A DNA stretch of 64,000 bases from Cinclus cinclus. Taxonomy: Eukaryota > Chordata > Aves > Passeriformes > Cinclidae. This document shows positions 1 to 13,345 of this stretch, in pieces. The stretch lies in the NCBI RefSeq assembly GCF_963662255.1, contig NC_085049.1, forward strand, positions 20,926,142 through 20,990,141, in the 5' to 3' direction. The notes below the pieces were generated by a model, which was not told the DNA's origin, did not search any database, and was given only the letters and a program-made list of their open reading frames with translations. The translations under genes and the position numbers were made by a program. Numbering within the stretch: position 1 is the stretch's first letter; each line of letters opens with the position of its first letter.

Positions 1-3000
1 TTGGCCTACTTGTTAATATTTCCCTTCAGGTGTCCAGTTCAATGATTTGCCAAATCACTGCACCAAATATTGCTAAATCGTGATCATTTTCCACATCATG
101 AGTCTGAGAAAGTAGACAGGTACAGATCACTTTGGATATCTCAATAGATATATTTTTCAAAACACCAAAACAGCTCAGTTTTGCCCTTGATTTAGCACTG
201 CTAAGAGCTGCCTGTTCCTAAGCACTTCAGTTTAAAGGATTCCAGTGAAAAAGGTCAATGCACAGATAATTAGCCAGAATAACCCACTGTCAAAGAACAA
301 CTGTAGGTTTCATTTCGGTTATTGATTCAGACTTCATACTACAGAGCCTTCACTGCTTACTTTTTTGGGGTGGACTTCTTTGCTTTCAATGCTATTAATA
401 ATTTGCAGCTTTTAGAGGTGTGTAAGTGACAAATTGCTCTCCCCATCATTTGGGGGAATAGAGACCTAGTGCTGGAGCTAGGTCAATCACCTGATAAGAC
501 AAGAGGCTTTACTCATCCAGATTAGGGTCCTTGCTTTCAAAATGTAAGAAAGGGCAATTATCTTTCAACAGTGATTACCAGTAATAACATTTGATATATA
601 ATTATTTTTAATTCGTTTTAAAATTTTTAATTTTTAGTTTTTGAGCCCATTTGTTTAAGGGGCAATCTTTAAAGAATTTTAAAGCAAAAGAATGAGTAGA
701 GGATACAGAAGATTGTGTGAAAAGCTGGCGTGAAAACTAGGGATAAGTGCAGGAAGGTGACAAATACAAGTATGTACAAGGACAGCATGAGTGAAGTTAG
801 TGCAGGACTGACCTTCTTTGGGGATGGCATGACTATGGAAGAGTTCCCAGCTATAAATATATCAAAATAAGCTATGCACACACAATGCTTGGCTAATTCA
901 TCCCATGCTACAGCCCTTGTTCATGCTAGTAATTTACATTTCTCTGTCACTTTTATCTCTGGCTGCTATAAATCTTTCACACCACCACAAATGTCCTATC
1001 ATTTCTACAATTGTTATTTCATCCTCTGGACTATTTCATTTGTTTTTAATACAGATTCCATATACTGTATTATGCAGCCCTCATTCACTGAAGTACCTCT
1101 TTGAATAAATAACTCCTTACTGATCCATCTTAGAGCTTAGCTAATAAACTGAGGACTTCTCCTGGTACTGTAGTATCCCCAGAAATCACAAAGGGGGACA
1201 AATGTCCTAGTGTCATGTCTTCTGGCTTGATGGTGGGTGGAAGACATGCATAGTTAGAACATAAAGGCACATGAGAGGTGATTGGTAGCAACAGATGCAC
1301 ATCTGTTGGAGAGTGAGTCTGGGTGAGTCTGAGTGTTTGCTTTGAATTTTCAAGGGGCAGTGTTGCATCAAAATACAAGTTAGAATAATCATAAATCTGT
1401 ACTTGTTAGTAGTGGTAGAGTCTGTCAATGGATAAAAAGCAGGTCTTCTCCTCCCCATGAAGCAAGAGAATGATCAACAAGTTATCACTGCTTACTTTCC
1501 CTCCCCACCCTGAGATGTGGATAACTCACCTTCAGTGTTCATTTCCCCAAGGGGTTCTAGGGCAAAGCTCTCCTTTGGGGTGAAGTGAAAAACAAGCCTG
1601 TCTTTTTTTTTTTTTTAGCTCTTGTCCTTTATTCAGTGTGTTCAGGCAGAACCAAATGGCTGGTATAATGTTTCCGTGTCAGACAGGGGTGTGTTTTGTT
1701 ACGCATATGAATATTTATGCTTAGAAGTATCCTGTATTTGTAAGTAGTTGGGTTTTTAAATCTTTGTCAATTTTTTACCTTTTTTTCTCCTTGCTAGTGT
1801 AATAACACTATTTCCTTAATCCTGGCCTTTTCCTAGGTTCTGACCCCATCATCTCTGGGTGCTCCTCCAGTAATAAAAAAAATAAAGACTCATGGGCCAT
1901 GGGATCCTTTATAGACCTGCATGGAAGTCATCTGGCTCAGCTGGAAGGGGTCATGTAAACCTCCTGCAACTGTTAGAGTCTGTGTGGTTTCACACCCAAC
2001 AAATGTCAAAGCAGAGCTCAGCTGCAACAGCCAAGTTTGATCTGTGTTTGGGTTAACCCGTAAAAGAGCCCACCAAATTCCACATCAGTCATTTCAGCCT
2101 TGCAAGAAACCACCCAGGTTCAGCGAAGAGGTCAAGAATCTGGTTAATATTTTGGCAAAAATGGCTTGAACAGTGGCTCAAGAAAACCCTGTTTTTTTCC
2201 GATTTTGCATAGTCTGACAAGCCTGATAGCTGGTCCATCCTAATGACAATTTATGTTCCTTGTAGCTCTTACTTTGCATAGAAACATTTGAGAATGAAAG
2301 CACAACTGCCACTTGTCCTCTTTAGACATTAGAACAGCACTCACTTGCAAAGTTTTGGAGCATGAAAGGAGTCTCTGGTGAAGAGGATTGTTACCCACAA
2401 GCACAGTGGTGAAGATAGTGAGGCAGCACAAGATTCTCACCTTGAAGAGGAGAGCAGAAGTGGTGAAAGCCTTTTCACTGGAAAGCTTTGTGATGAAACT
2501 AACTCTGGTACAACCCTCCTGAGTGGCCCTTCACAGGACAAAAGGGATCTCACAGAAGGTAAGACTACTCACTTATCTAAGGGCAGAGCATGCCTGCAAG
2601 CTTTGGCAGATGAAAACAGAGCATGAAGAAGCACGGAATTCTTGGCAGATATGTATTTTCTGTCAGCAACATAATTCTGGTTATCAACTGAAAGCAAACA
2701 AACATAATACCAACCAGGGAGGGCCAGACCATGCTTCCAACAGTCAAGACAAGTGACTAGACTTTTTTCTGGTTCATTTAAATTTGAAGGTAGAAGTAAA
2801 AAGCTAGGTTAATTCCTGAATATGATGCCTTGAGAATTTAACGTAAAGCTCACAGAATATGACAAACACTCTGCAAATGTCAGTCACCTGACCAATGCCA
2901 ATGGATTTAGTCCCTTACAACACTTTACAGCTGAACCACTGTGTCCTTAAAGCGCCCCAACCTCAGCCAGAGTCTCAGATTTGGATGTTCTTTCAAAAAG

Positions 3001-4123
3001 TATTTGTTTCCCTTGTTGACCTCAGTTTTTGGCATTCATTTCACAAGGGTGTCAGAAAAAAAAACCTGAAGCCTTCACCACCACTAACAACCGAAGCACA
3101 ATATGAGTTAACACCTCTTTGCACAGATGTAATTAAATGTTATGCCTTTTTTTCATACAGTTTTAATAAGATCTTATGTCTGATCACACTCAGATGTGTT
3201 GGAAGTACAAGGTTCACCCGATCCACTGAATCCAAGAGGTAACACCCAAAGAAAAATGGGACACAAAGAAGAATAGGCCACAACCCCACTGACAAGCTAG
3301 ATGGTATCCCTTTGAATGCCCTTGAGAAAGCTACACAGTACAACATGTTATCCCAACCCAGAGCAGCAGACAGGAGAGTAGGCAGCCCTTGCGGGAGAGA
3401 GAAAAGGTCAGGAATAAGCTAAGGATACCCAGCTGGGTGATGAGAAAAACAGTAACCTCAGAGCTGGAAAAAAATTTACATAATCTCCCCTGTGAAATAA
3501 TATCAGACATAGGGCAAATGAAAAGGTATTGATTTAACTTCTCCCAGCTAACAGCTTGTCAGGTCAAGGCCATATATTATTTTCTTTGAATAGGTTTCCT
3601 GCCTCAAATCACTAGCAGTATTTTCTTTGCAGCATGATAGCAACACCAAAATGTATCATTGCCACATATTGGAAGGCCACTGTTGTATGCACGGTACTTC
3701 CATCAATTATTTGGGACTGTCCCATTACTTAATGTTCTGGGATGTCTGTAGAAGGATTTTTCTGAGCTGCTTTCGGTTCACTTTTGATTGGCCAAAATAT
3801 TCACCACAGTTATCATGACAACCTTTAACAAGACAACAGCTGGAAACACTCTTTTCATGGGTTATGACTTTGGATGGCTGTGCAGGCACTGAGGCCATTG
3901 CTGGGTCTGAAGTTGCACAGACATGAGTGACTTCATCTACAGATCACTAGAGATTTAATGTCTTGTGCCAGTTACTTTTCAGTGAGTGGAAACACGCAGT
4001 TGTTCTGGAAGCATTGCTGTTGAACTCTTGAGGGTTATAAACCTTTTCAGGACCTTAGCAAGAAAGGTAAAAGAAAACCATCCCAAACAGATCCCTACAG
4101 CACCGTAGTAGAGACACCCTTAC
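1..4123 (-). other. WNT7B: WNT7B intron 2 (partial)
   Basis: AT-rich noncoding sequence directly downstream of the exon 2 splice donor, read on the minus strand. I looked for the next WNT7B coding exon, whose product should contain conserved Wnt7 blocks such as SREAAFTYAI and GWKWGGC, and did not see it, so exon 3 should lie beyond the left edge. Short open frames here look like chance. There is a T-run near 1602-1616, and I recognise no transposon. Confidence 0.85.
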
Positions 4124-4350
4124 CTACTCGAAGCTCTTGTCCAAAGACTGTTTTCTCTCCCAGCGCAGAGCAGTTCCACCTCCCGTACCGAAACTGGTAC
4201 TGGCATTCATTGATTCCCATTTGTGCCCCTTCCCCGATCACAATGATGGCATCAGGGCGGCTCTGGCAGATCGCTCGCTGCCGAGGGGCCAGGCCTGGGA
4301 TTTTGTTGCAGATTATATTAGCTCCTAAAGCCACCACGGATGACAAAGCT
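4124..4350 (-). CDS. WNT7B: WNT7B coding exon 2 (Wnt-7b N-terminal domain)
   Basis: Codes for part of Wnt-7b, a secreted lipid-modified glycoprotein that signals through Frizzled/LRP receptors. Seen: the acceptor (TTTTCTTCAG) ends at 4351 and the donor GTAAGG starts at 4123. The 227-bp exon gives 75 whole codons plus one base at each end (enters in phase 2, leaves in phase 1). It begins [20 protein letters not shown], contains [14 protein letters not shown] and [14 protein letters not shown], and ends QELRV followed by a split Gly codon. Four cysteines fit the Wnt disulfide core, and NCS in WNCS is an N-glycosylation sequon (residue 83 counted from the exon 1a start). [20 protein letters not shown] and [12 protein letters not shown] match WNT7B rather than WNT7A, which to my recollection has ASIICNK, GSQMGLDECQFQF and GERTVFGKELKV. 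The frame stays open upstream of the acceptor by chance; that part is intron. Confidence 0.98.
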
Positions 4351-7300
4351 CTGAAGAAAAAAGCAGAAAGACACGTTATAACCAAACTGAGGTGAGCAGG
4401 TGCTGCTATGTGGTTGGCAAGGCGCTGTGCAAAAGGGGAAGGGTTGGAGGTTGAGTTCCTGTAATTATGTTGACTTGGCACCATGCCTCTGGTCTGGTAT
4501 AGCAGCCTGGAAATTTTGCAGTAATTCCTGATCTGATTTGTGCCAGGAAAAGCAAAGAAAGTGAATTTTGGCACTTTTGTTTCCAGTCCTACACAGAGAC
4601 ATCAGCTTGTGAGATGTGGAAAGAAAGACTTACTCAAAATCAAAAAAATAATGAAAAGTGACCATCCACAAATCTCTGAAACTCATGTCTACTTTGAATG
4701 CAAGTTCAGACTTAGTGTTTCAGTTACTGCAGCCAGTACATCTACCTCTCATTTGAAACTGTTAAGCACAATTTAGAAAATGACTTGACACTACCAACAC
4801 TCTTGCCCACTATTATGCTCAGGGTATTGAATGATTAATGAAGTTCACCAGCATAACTGTGCTTTTAGATCTGGCAAACATCATGGAGCACATAGGAGTT
4901 ATCCTTAATATATGCCATCTAGACTAGAAATATTTGCAGTTCTTGTTCTCCAAATATATTTTCAGAATTCATAAGGAAGTTTGCATATAACTTGCACTTG
5001 TCATAAGTTTTCACTTGAGCACATTTATTTTTCATTTTTCAGCTCACTTTCCAACATCTTCATAGGCTCATTTTTCAACATCTTTACAGCCTACATTTTA
5101 AATGGCAATATTATGAAAAGAATAGGACAACATGAGTATACTTTCAGTGATTCCTCTGATCACATCTACTGAGTACCTGCCAGGCCTGTGTAGAGATGCT
5201 CCAGATGGCTCTGGACAAGCAGACTGACTGCCCCGAGATCCTACTTCCCACCTTGAACAACAGCCTAAGCCTTTCATCTCAGTGTTAAAAAATTCTGGAA
5301 ATGCTTCCTTGGGAAAATGTTTACTAAACAAAATCAAAGAATTATATAAGAATTTGCCAACTTCATCACGAGGTAACTGCAAAATTACATAAGTGTCACA
5401 TTTCAATGATATCAGAGTGGTTAATTTTGCCATTTCAATACGATACAATAAAGACAGAGCAAGGAGGGTGAAATTGAGGACTCTTCACTGGACAAAATTA
5501 AATACTGCTATTCCTGTGGAATGGAGGTTCCATGATGATCCACTCTACCTTTAATGGGTATTTTTTGCATCTTTTCTGAAGTTAACAATCCATGAAAAAT
5601 TCACCACTTGTGGGTTTTTATTTATGGTGGCAGAGGGGGGTTATGGATATATAGAGATAAGGTATCACAGAGCGTGCATGCCCTGTTGTTCTGCCTATTA
5701 AAGAGAAGTAAGAACAAAAGGTAGTTTCAATCTGACCCTCTCAGTGTTGGAGCAGGAGTGCTCAGACCTGCAGCTTTAATTTGTGTTCCTCTGGGTGCTG
5801 AGCAACGAAGTTGGAGCATCAACTGGAACGAGAGAGTCCCTGAGATTCACGCAGGTTTTGAACTAAGGGTTGTTTTTGTCTGGCAAAAAGTATTTCTCCA
5901 CTTTAAAATTTAAAAAAAAAATAAACAGTGATGTCTTTAAATTAAAACTTTTGAGGCGATGCGATAATCTTTAAAAAGCATTATGTTTCATATAGGGATA
6001 AGATTCTCTTCACAGTGGCTTATGACCTTTATGCTATGGCTTCAAAAGTTAATGAAAAATCATGGAGGAAAGTACCATTACTTAATTTTTTTTTTTTTTA
6101 AATCCAACACTTTTCAATATTGAAAGTAAAAGTGTTATATTTTTTGGAAGGTCATGGAGCTTTTCTCTCTCTGACTTCATCCACTTTCCACAAAAAGTAG
6201 GATGGACATTCTGAAAATATTGCAGTGAAACACAAAGGAAAGCATTTTTCCTTAATAGATGATGCATCAAATTCAGAAACATACACTCTTTGAAGATTCT
6301 AAAATGCTGTGCCCCATTCTTACCCCATCCCCTCCATCTGGCTTTGCCCAGTTCCCTGGGACAGACCATGTGCCCAAGCATCCCACAAGACCTTCCCACC
6401 TGGTAACCCATTTCCACTGCTTCTTCAAACACTGACCCTTCCAGGAAAATCTAACCCTGGGGAAATCTGAGGTTGACTCCTAAGAAAGAGACATGCACAA
6501 GGAATTAAAAGTTCTATTTGATATTTGGCATATGCACAAGACACACAGTTCTGATCTTGTAGCTGCTTGATGGTCATCAAGTTTCTGAGGCTATGCCACC
6601 AACTTACTAGCAAAAATTACATCTAAAAGTTGTTTGTATGTTATATAAACAATTTTTTAAAAATTAAAAAACTATAAAAACCATGTAATAACTTCCTGAC
6701 ATAATTTTTGTTAAAACTGGTGGTCTTCCACAGTTTCCACTAACTATTCTCTAGTTGAGCAGCAAAACCTTACAACTTTCAACACAAAGGAAAGCAAGAA
6801 TTGGCCACAGCATCTAAACGTATAATTTTCAGTTAAGTTGCTTCCTTCATACACGTCACTGCTGTCTCATAATTAGGTTAAAGAGTATATTCTTTGGTCT
6901 CCCATCGTTTTTGGAGCAAAGGCCTTGGTCAAAGTATTTTAATACAGTGGGTCGGTTTATCATCCAGAAAAGAAGCATGATCATATCTGCTTCAGAAGGT
7001 ATTGGGAGGGTGTCGTAATTATTGTGTGCTTGTGAAGAGTATTATAGCAATTAAACTGCAATTATTGGGGGTGGAAGGGGTCTTAGTTTTTCTGTTATTA
7101 CTTCCAGAAACTTTCCCCTCTCTGGCCTGGACTTACCAGCATATTCCCTCAGACTTGTTTAGCCTACTTTTAAATTGTTACAGTGCCAAAAGAAGTGCTG
7201 AATCATGAAACTGAGGTTTTGGAAAATTTTGTTTTTATTAAAGAAATGCACCCAACAGCATTTCATGCTTCCTCTCCTCTATTTCTTGTGGTTCTCAGTT

Positions 7301-10300
7301 TATGCATCCATCACACATTCAGGAGGGTTGTGCTGTGCTCCTGCCCCTTGGCAGGTTGAAGGCTACATTATTTTTTTTTCAAAGATGAAGATAGTTTCAC
7401 TCTATAGCTGGCAAGAGGCAGATCCTCCATACCACATTTGTCATCTTTTTTCATCTAATCTTTCTTTGTGGTGAAAATTGCCTTGATTCTTATCACCAGA
7501 AACTCCTGAATGTGGCATTTTCTTAAGATTTCTGATGCAGTTTACAGTAATTGCAGCCATCCTGCAATTGTCAGGTCCCAGTCATGGGACAGTCTCCACA
7601 CGGCTTGGTGTTCTGCTGGGTCATCACCTGGACTATCCAGTTAGACATCATCCACATGGCTTATCCAGATAAACAGAGTTAGTGGAATAATGGCACATTT
7701 CCTAAGGAATTGGCGTTAGTGGCTGGCATATGGAGAGCTTTCACATTTCTTCATGCTTATGCCATTAATCCAAGCGAAACAGCAGCACTGAAATTGAGCA
7801 ATATCTATAAAGGGTTATGCCCAAATTAAAAAAAAAAAAAAAAAAAAAACAAATCCCAAAAAACAACAACCAAAAAAAAACCCACAGGAAAAACTCAGAA
7901 AAACCAACAACAACAAACAAACCAACCAAAACACACTCAAACAAACAAAAAAAAAACCCCTCAGATCTGGGCTTGGATTGGACCTTGCTGTTCAAACTTC
8001 CATCAAATTAAACCTGATGAACAAGATTTTGGGAGGCTTGGTTTCTGCATAAGAATTCTGAAACATCAGGGTTTTTATCCTTTGAAAAAATAACTAGGAC
8101 TGTGTCACAGCAAGCAGAAATTCATGCCAGTGGGAGACAAGTTTCAGCTTATTTTCTGAAATAATGCTTGCTTACTTATGCAAAGACAGATGAATCCTGT
8201 CACAAAAAGAGAAACTTCTCCCTCCAAATGTATTTCCTGTTATAGTTGTATCTCCTCTGTAGGACCCAAGCAACTCCAGCTTCCTTCTTTATGAAGTGAA
8301 ATGAAAAATATTAGATATTCTAAGGAAGATATAAAAGTAAAATACCTCAGAAGTTAAACACTAAGGCCACTTGAGTTTTAAGAACTGCTTGTTGGAAGAG
8401 AAATGTACTCTTCATTCCTGGTTACTTGAATCACCATTTTATATTTGCAAAAGCAATCATTCATTTAACTTGAGCTTGAGTTATTTCATTGATTTCAAAT
8501 GTTATCATGTCCTTGCAGCTTCTGCTTAATTTTACATATAAGAAGGTCATCATATGAACTGCACATTTACAGAGTCTTTGCACAAGTGGAAAATATATAG
8601 ATTAAATCCTAGTAATGGACAGCTGTACAAGCACACAAGAAGAAAAAAAACCCCTAAATTTTATTCTTGTTAAAAGAATCTGAATTTTGATAAAATTATG
8701 AAACAAAACTGTCTACTTATAGATTAAGAACAGTAACTAACCAGTCTTTGGAGTTGTCCCCAAGCTCCTGCACAGGCACAGATATGTACAGAGATTTCTC
8801 CAAGGAGCTTAATGTACCATTCTGACAAATATATGTCAAAAGATGTAAAATAAGGGATTAAACCAGCAACATGTTTCATACAGATAAAGCACTTAATCAA
8901 GTAGATTTTAACTTTTTGGCTAAAAAAAAAAACTAAAAATTGCTTTATAAATTCTCTGCAAATCTGCGCTCCCTCAGCAAATTACATTTTATTGGAGCCC
9001 AGGACTGGCTTCAAGAACCTCTTCTGCTCCCTCACTTGCATTCCTGGCTACACAACAGCATAGTGTGCACTTCCCACCAAGCCAGCCTTACTGCAAGCCC
9101 TTGGATAGGCAACCATTGGGTCACTGTGATCCCACCCCAGCTCTGCTTCTTAATATTCACCTGAAACTGCTGTTGGGCAGGGGGTCTGTTCCCAGCAGGA
9201 ATGAAGGGACTTAGCCACACGAACCCCATTAACAGCAGGGGAGTTGTGCAGCTTTTTGGCATACTGTACTGAAAACTTGTCCCACATCTCTGACAAAAAA
9301 TCTACATAGTGGGTTCTTTGTTAGCAAAAACCACCGAGGTATTTTGTGGTGACACTGCGACACATCTGAAACAGTACACCACTACCAAATGGTTGACTTA
9401 ATTAAGAATTCCTAAGTAAATATTTTGAGTGCGTATCAGTTGCAGAAATTGGCAAGAGTGTCCTGGGCTCTGAATGCCATCTGCATATGTTTAGGCTTTC
9501 AGTTTTGTTTTCCACCCTGGCTTTGGGAAATCGTTGTTCGGCACACGTGTTATTGAAGCAGAAGTCCAATAAGGCTGCATGGTACAGCCTGTGGTGGCTC
9601 CCCTCTGCTGGGGCTCTGCACCTTGGGGCTGCACACGGCAACCTGTTCATTCCCACCAAATGAGAAGCAGAGGACCTCACCCAAAAAAGTGCCTGATATC
9701 CTATGCGGTGTGCTTGCAGGCATGGTCAGGAAGGAAGTGGTGGGATAGGTGAGCTGAAGGATGACTCACACAAGGGCAGAGCATGCCTCGGGCTAAATGC
9801 CTGCTTGAGAGAGGAGTGGGGGCATGGCCAGCAAGGCCTTGGATCACACCCTCCCCTACCTGCCAGCTGGGATGGTTGCTATGAAGCCAGGATTGAATCA
9901 TTAGGCTTCAGCAGAAGGAGAGGAGATATTGCCTGGGATGCCATTCACAGACTGGCACCAGCAACCAACAACACCCTCCTGCAAATCCCTACCATTCGCT
10001 GAGCAAGAGAAATCTGATTTTGACACATATCTTATTTGTTGTATGACTGGTCCACTGCAATAATTTTTAATAATCTTCCAGTGAGGCAATACACGATATG
10101 TAACAGCAAGATATCTTAAAGACTGTTACATCTGTAGTTTACCTGTATTCAACTTTTTTACACCAAACAAAGGCTCATGGAGAACAGAAATGCCTCACAG
10201 GCCTCATGTGTCCCATTGTAAAGGCCATACTAGCAAATTTACATTTCCATTTTCATTGGACATTTACTGCCCTCCAGAATTTTCACAGCAAACTACTGCA

Positions 10301-13153
10301 TAATGAGGATTTTCTTTCTTGTCTCAAATCACTTTATTCTAGGACATCTTGTTATATACTGGAAAACACATCCTGGGATACAAAAATTTATAAAAATAAA
10401 ATCGAGTGTTAAAATAGCTGAAGCATGGCAAATAACTATTCCAAAGGAATTTGTGTTTCAAGAATTGTTTGGTTTGCAGAACCAGAGAAAACTGATAGGC
10501 CAGTGTTGGAAAGCTGCAGGAAGGAAGTAATACTAGCATTCTCCTGGGAAATTCATTGAAGGATGAAATACTCCTGCTTTGGTCTTGTCAGTGATGAAGG
10601 TGGTGACATACATGGTGTAATTGAACTTATCCAAATAGGCCTAATGAAAAACTATAGATTTAAAATTTATATAAATTTGATACAAAATTATTTTATTCCT
10701 TTTACAAACAGAACTTTATGAGACTTAGAAATCAAACTGAAATACTTTTTCTTTTTTGCACAGGTTTTTTGGGGGCTTTTTGTCTCTGTAAAAGCCATTA
10801 GCAGGACTCACCAGTCCAGTTCTGCAAACATGAACATGCCTTACCTTGCAGAGTACCAAGCAGCTTCCACCTTCAGTAACAACTGAGTCCATTCCTCAAT
10901 GCCAAGATGCCCCTGAAGCACTCACACCTAGTGTTGATGTCTAGCACTATAGTTTGCCTTCCACCCCATTTCTGGTTCCCTTTACCACTAGAAAGAGCCA
11001 CAGTGGTATCAAGACAGGGAGGCACAGAGCTGTTTGCTGAGCAGCAACCCACCACTGTGGAAAGCCAAGTTACCTGGCAGAATACCCCGAGTGGGATATT
11101 GCAGTTCTCCTGGCATGGAATGCAACTTTGATACCAAAGTGGCTGGAAGAGATAACTCCCTGATTTTCTGTGTCTATGCAGAAACAGTTCAGTATAATAG
11201 AAAAAATTAAAATTTCACACTCTATATGTGAAATCCATGGTTTTGTCATCTTTTTCATACAGTCAATAAGAACGAATAATGGTTCTCCATTCACATACGG
11301 CAGATCTATATAGATATGAGCATTTTCCAACTTTTATCAATTCCAAGTCTTAATTAAACTTAAGTGAAGTGGATATTTTGGCTCTGACAAAAGTTTAGCA
11401 GTCTGTTCTGTTTAGGGAACAGATAAGAGGAAGAAAGAAACAGGTATTTTTCAGGCAAAGTCCAAGATTTATCAAGATCATACCCTGCTTAATTTGTGAG
11501 ATCTGATGAAAGCCTGTCACAGTCCTACCACAGGCATCCTGCACAGAAGCAGCTGTCTGCTGATTAGCTCATTCTAAAATGCCAGGTATGCATTGTGGCT
11601 TTACAATCTTTAAGGTGAACTGTTACTGGAATCTACCTTAAAATATATGCTTCATGATGTTTTTCATTAAACATTTATGAAAAATCTTAAATTCTTAGCT
11701 TTGCATGCACAGGGCTTTCATGAATATGATACAAAAACTGAAAGAGGAAAGCATGTAACAATGGGCCTACAGGAAAGGAAGACCCCTCTCTAAATAAAGT
11801 CAGCTGGCTTTACTGCTGTCATGGTTCAGGTAGGAACTCATTTTTGTTGGTCAGAATCTGAGCAACCAATGAAAAAAATTCTGAAAATCTACTGGTGAGC
11901 CATTATGTTGGAGAATTTAGTCTTTTGTGTTAAAATGTTGATACTCCATTGCAGTGTCTGTTATTCATGAGCATCAAAGTCTGTATGCAGCTCTGACGTA
12001 CACCTGAAAAGCCATGCAATGTTGTCTCAGACATTCTTTTATTATTAAGGTGGAGAGGCCACATTGACACTTCCCATAATGTGCACTTCAGACAAAATGA
12101 CCACTGAAGGCTGCTATTTTTGCACAAATATATGACTACAAAACAAGACTTACTGGTCTTGAATTAGCAGTAGAGGAGAAAAAAAATACTCTTTGTCAGT
12201 GACACTGAATTTTTATCCACTGAATACCCCACTATGATAAGCCACGATTTATTTCTTTTATTCCTTCCCTCACCACCATTTTCATAGTGGTAAATCTTTC
12301 CTAAAGCCATAAAAATCAGGATATGGAATTAAGTAACATGCAAAAACAAAATTAAAGCAAAAAACCCATAGGCTTGCTGCTGCCAGGTTTATTTACTGGC
12401 TCCTACATCTGGAATCGGACCATTGCTCAGACCAGCAGCAGTGTGTGTTCTCATCTGCTCTAAATACCTCACTTCAGGCAAGACCATTGTCAGGGGGGAC
12501 AAGGAACAGAACTAGTTATTTTGATGTTTTTATACAACTGTTGAAGCTTTGGGATGACAGACCATCAGTAGGGCAGATCCTCCTGCCCTGGTGTGCAGCA
12601 GGCAAGGAAGTGAGTGTGAGGTGTGAGGACTGGGTGCATCCTTGGCACCACCCAGGTGGGACCAGGGAGATCACTGGTGCCTTGATATAGTCCCAGTTTG
12701 GTTGTGAAGCCTTGAGCCCTCATGTTTTTCCTCCTCACTTACCCACTTTCACATTTATGTCAAACTACAGTAGTTGGGGGACACTCATTCATAGTGAATA
12801 CACTTGCATTGTTCTCAAGATGTGGGAAAAACTGGAAAAGAAACACAAAGTCTCAGAAGCTGAAACTGTGGACTTCTCCAGGTTTGGCATGAACAGGTAA
12901 GAATGGAGAAAACTGGGGGGTTTTAAAAATTTCTTTAGTACTTCATTTCAGAGTTTATTCCTTCACAGGAGAGCTGGAATATCCCAGCAGATATGGGTGG
13001 TGTGTCTGCATGAGGCTGGGGGGTGGTGCCGACGCACCTCTGTCTGAGACATGGGTTCAGTGTACAACTACTCTCCATCTCCAGCACCAAGGACAGGAGG
13101 GAGGATGTGCCTTCCACATCACCTCAGAAAGAAACAGGCGCTGCTCTGCTCCT
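4351..13153 (-). other. WNT7B: WNT7B intron 1, exon-2-proximal part
   Basis: AT-rich intron with no coding exon I can support. Its most visible structure is an A22 run at 7828-7849 followed to about 7960 by A/C-rich low-complexity DNA (AAC and AAAC motifs). Short poly-T/poly-A tracts occur at about 6088 and 8924. No RNA gene or clear transposon was recognised. Confidence 0.8.
7828..7960. repeat. A-rich / (AAC)n-like low-complexity tract
   Basis: A pure A22 run is followed by A/C-only sequence containing CAACAACAAACAAACC and AAACAAACAAAAAAAAAACC. It could be an old retroposon tail or slippage-driven simple sequence. I could not identify a retroposed body on either side. Confidence 0.85.
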
Positions 13154-13345
13154 CAGAATCATGGAATGGTTTGGGTTGGAAAGGACCTTAAAGCCCATCC
13201 TGTCCCACCCCCTGTCATGGGCAGGGACACCTTCCACTATCCCAGGTTGCTCAGAGCCCCATCCAACCTAGCCTTGGACACTTCCAGGGATGGGGCAGCC
13301 ACAGCTCCTCTGGACAACCTGTGCCAGGGCCTCAACTTCCACTGG
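13154..13345 (-). mobile_element. CR1 LINE 3'-end fragment (minus orientation)
   Basis: The plus strand reads AGAATCATGGAATGGTTTGG, then GGTTGGAAAGGACCTTAAAG and later GGACACTTCCAGGGATGGGG. This is the reverse complement of the 3' end of an avian CR1 non-LTR retrotransposon. The copy is strongly 5'-truncated, as is usual for the family, and has no open reverse-transcriptase frame. The left edge is clear; the right edge is approximate. Confidence 0.92.

Noticed and set aside
1..4123. Search for WNT7B exon 3
   Set aside because: No sequence coding for the conserved Wnt7 blocks after QELRVG was seen on the minus strand, so exon 3 is taken to be outside the window.
4351..4574. Open frame continuing upstream of exon 2 on the minus strand ([11 protein letters not shown]...)
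   Set aside because: It crosses a clear TTTTCTTCAG acceptor, and the Wnt7 similarity begins exactly at ALSSVV. The part before it has no Wnt features and is intron.
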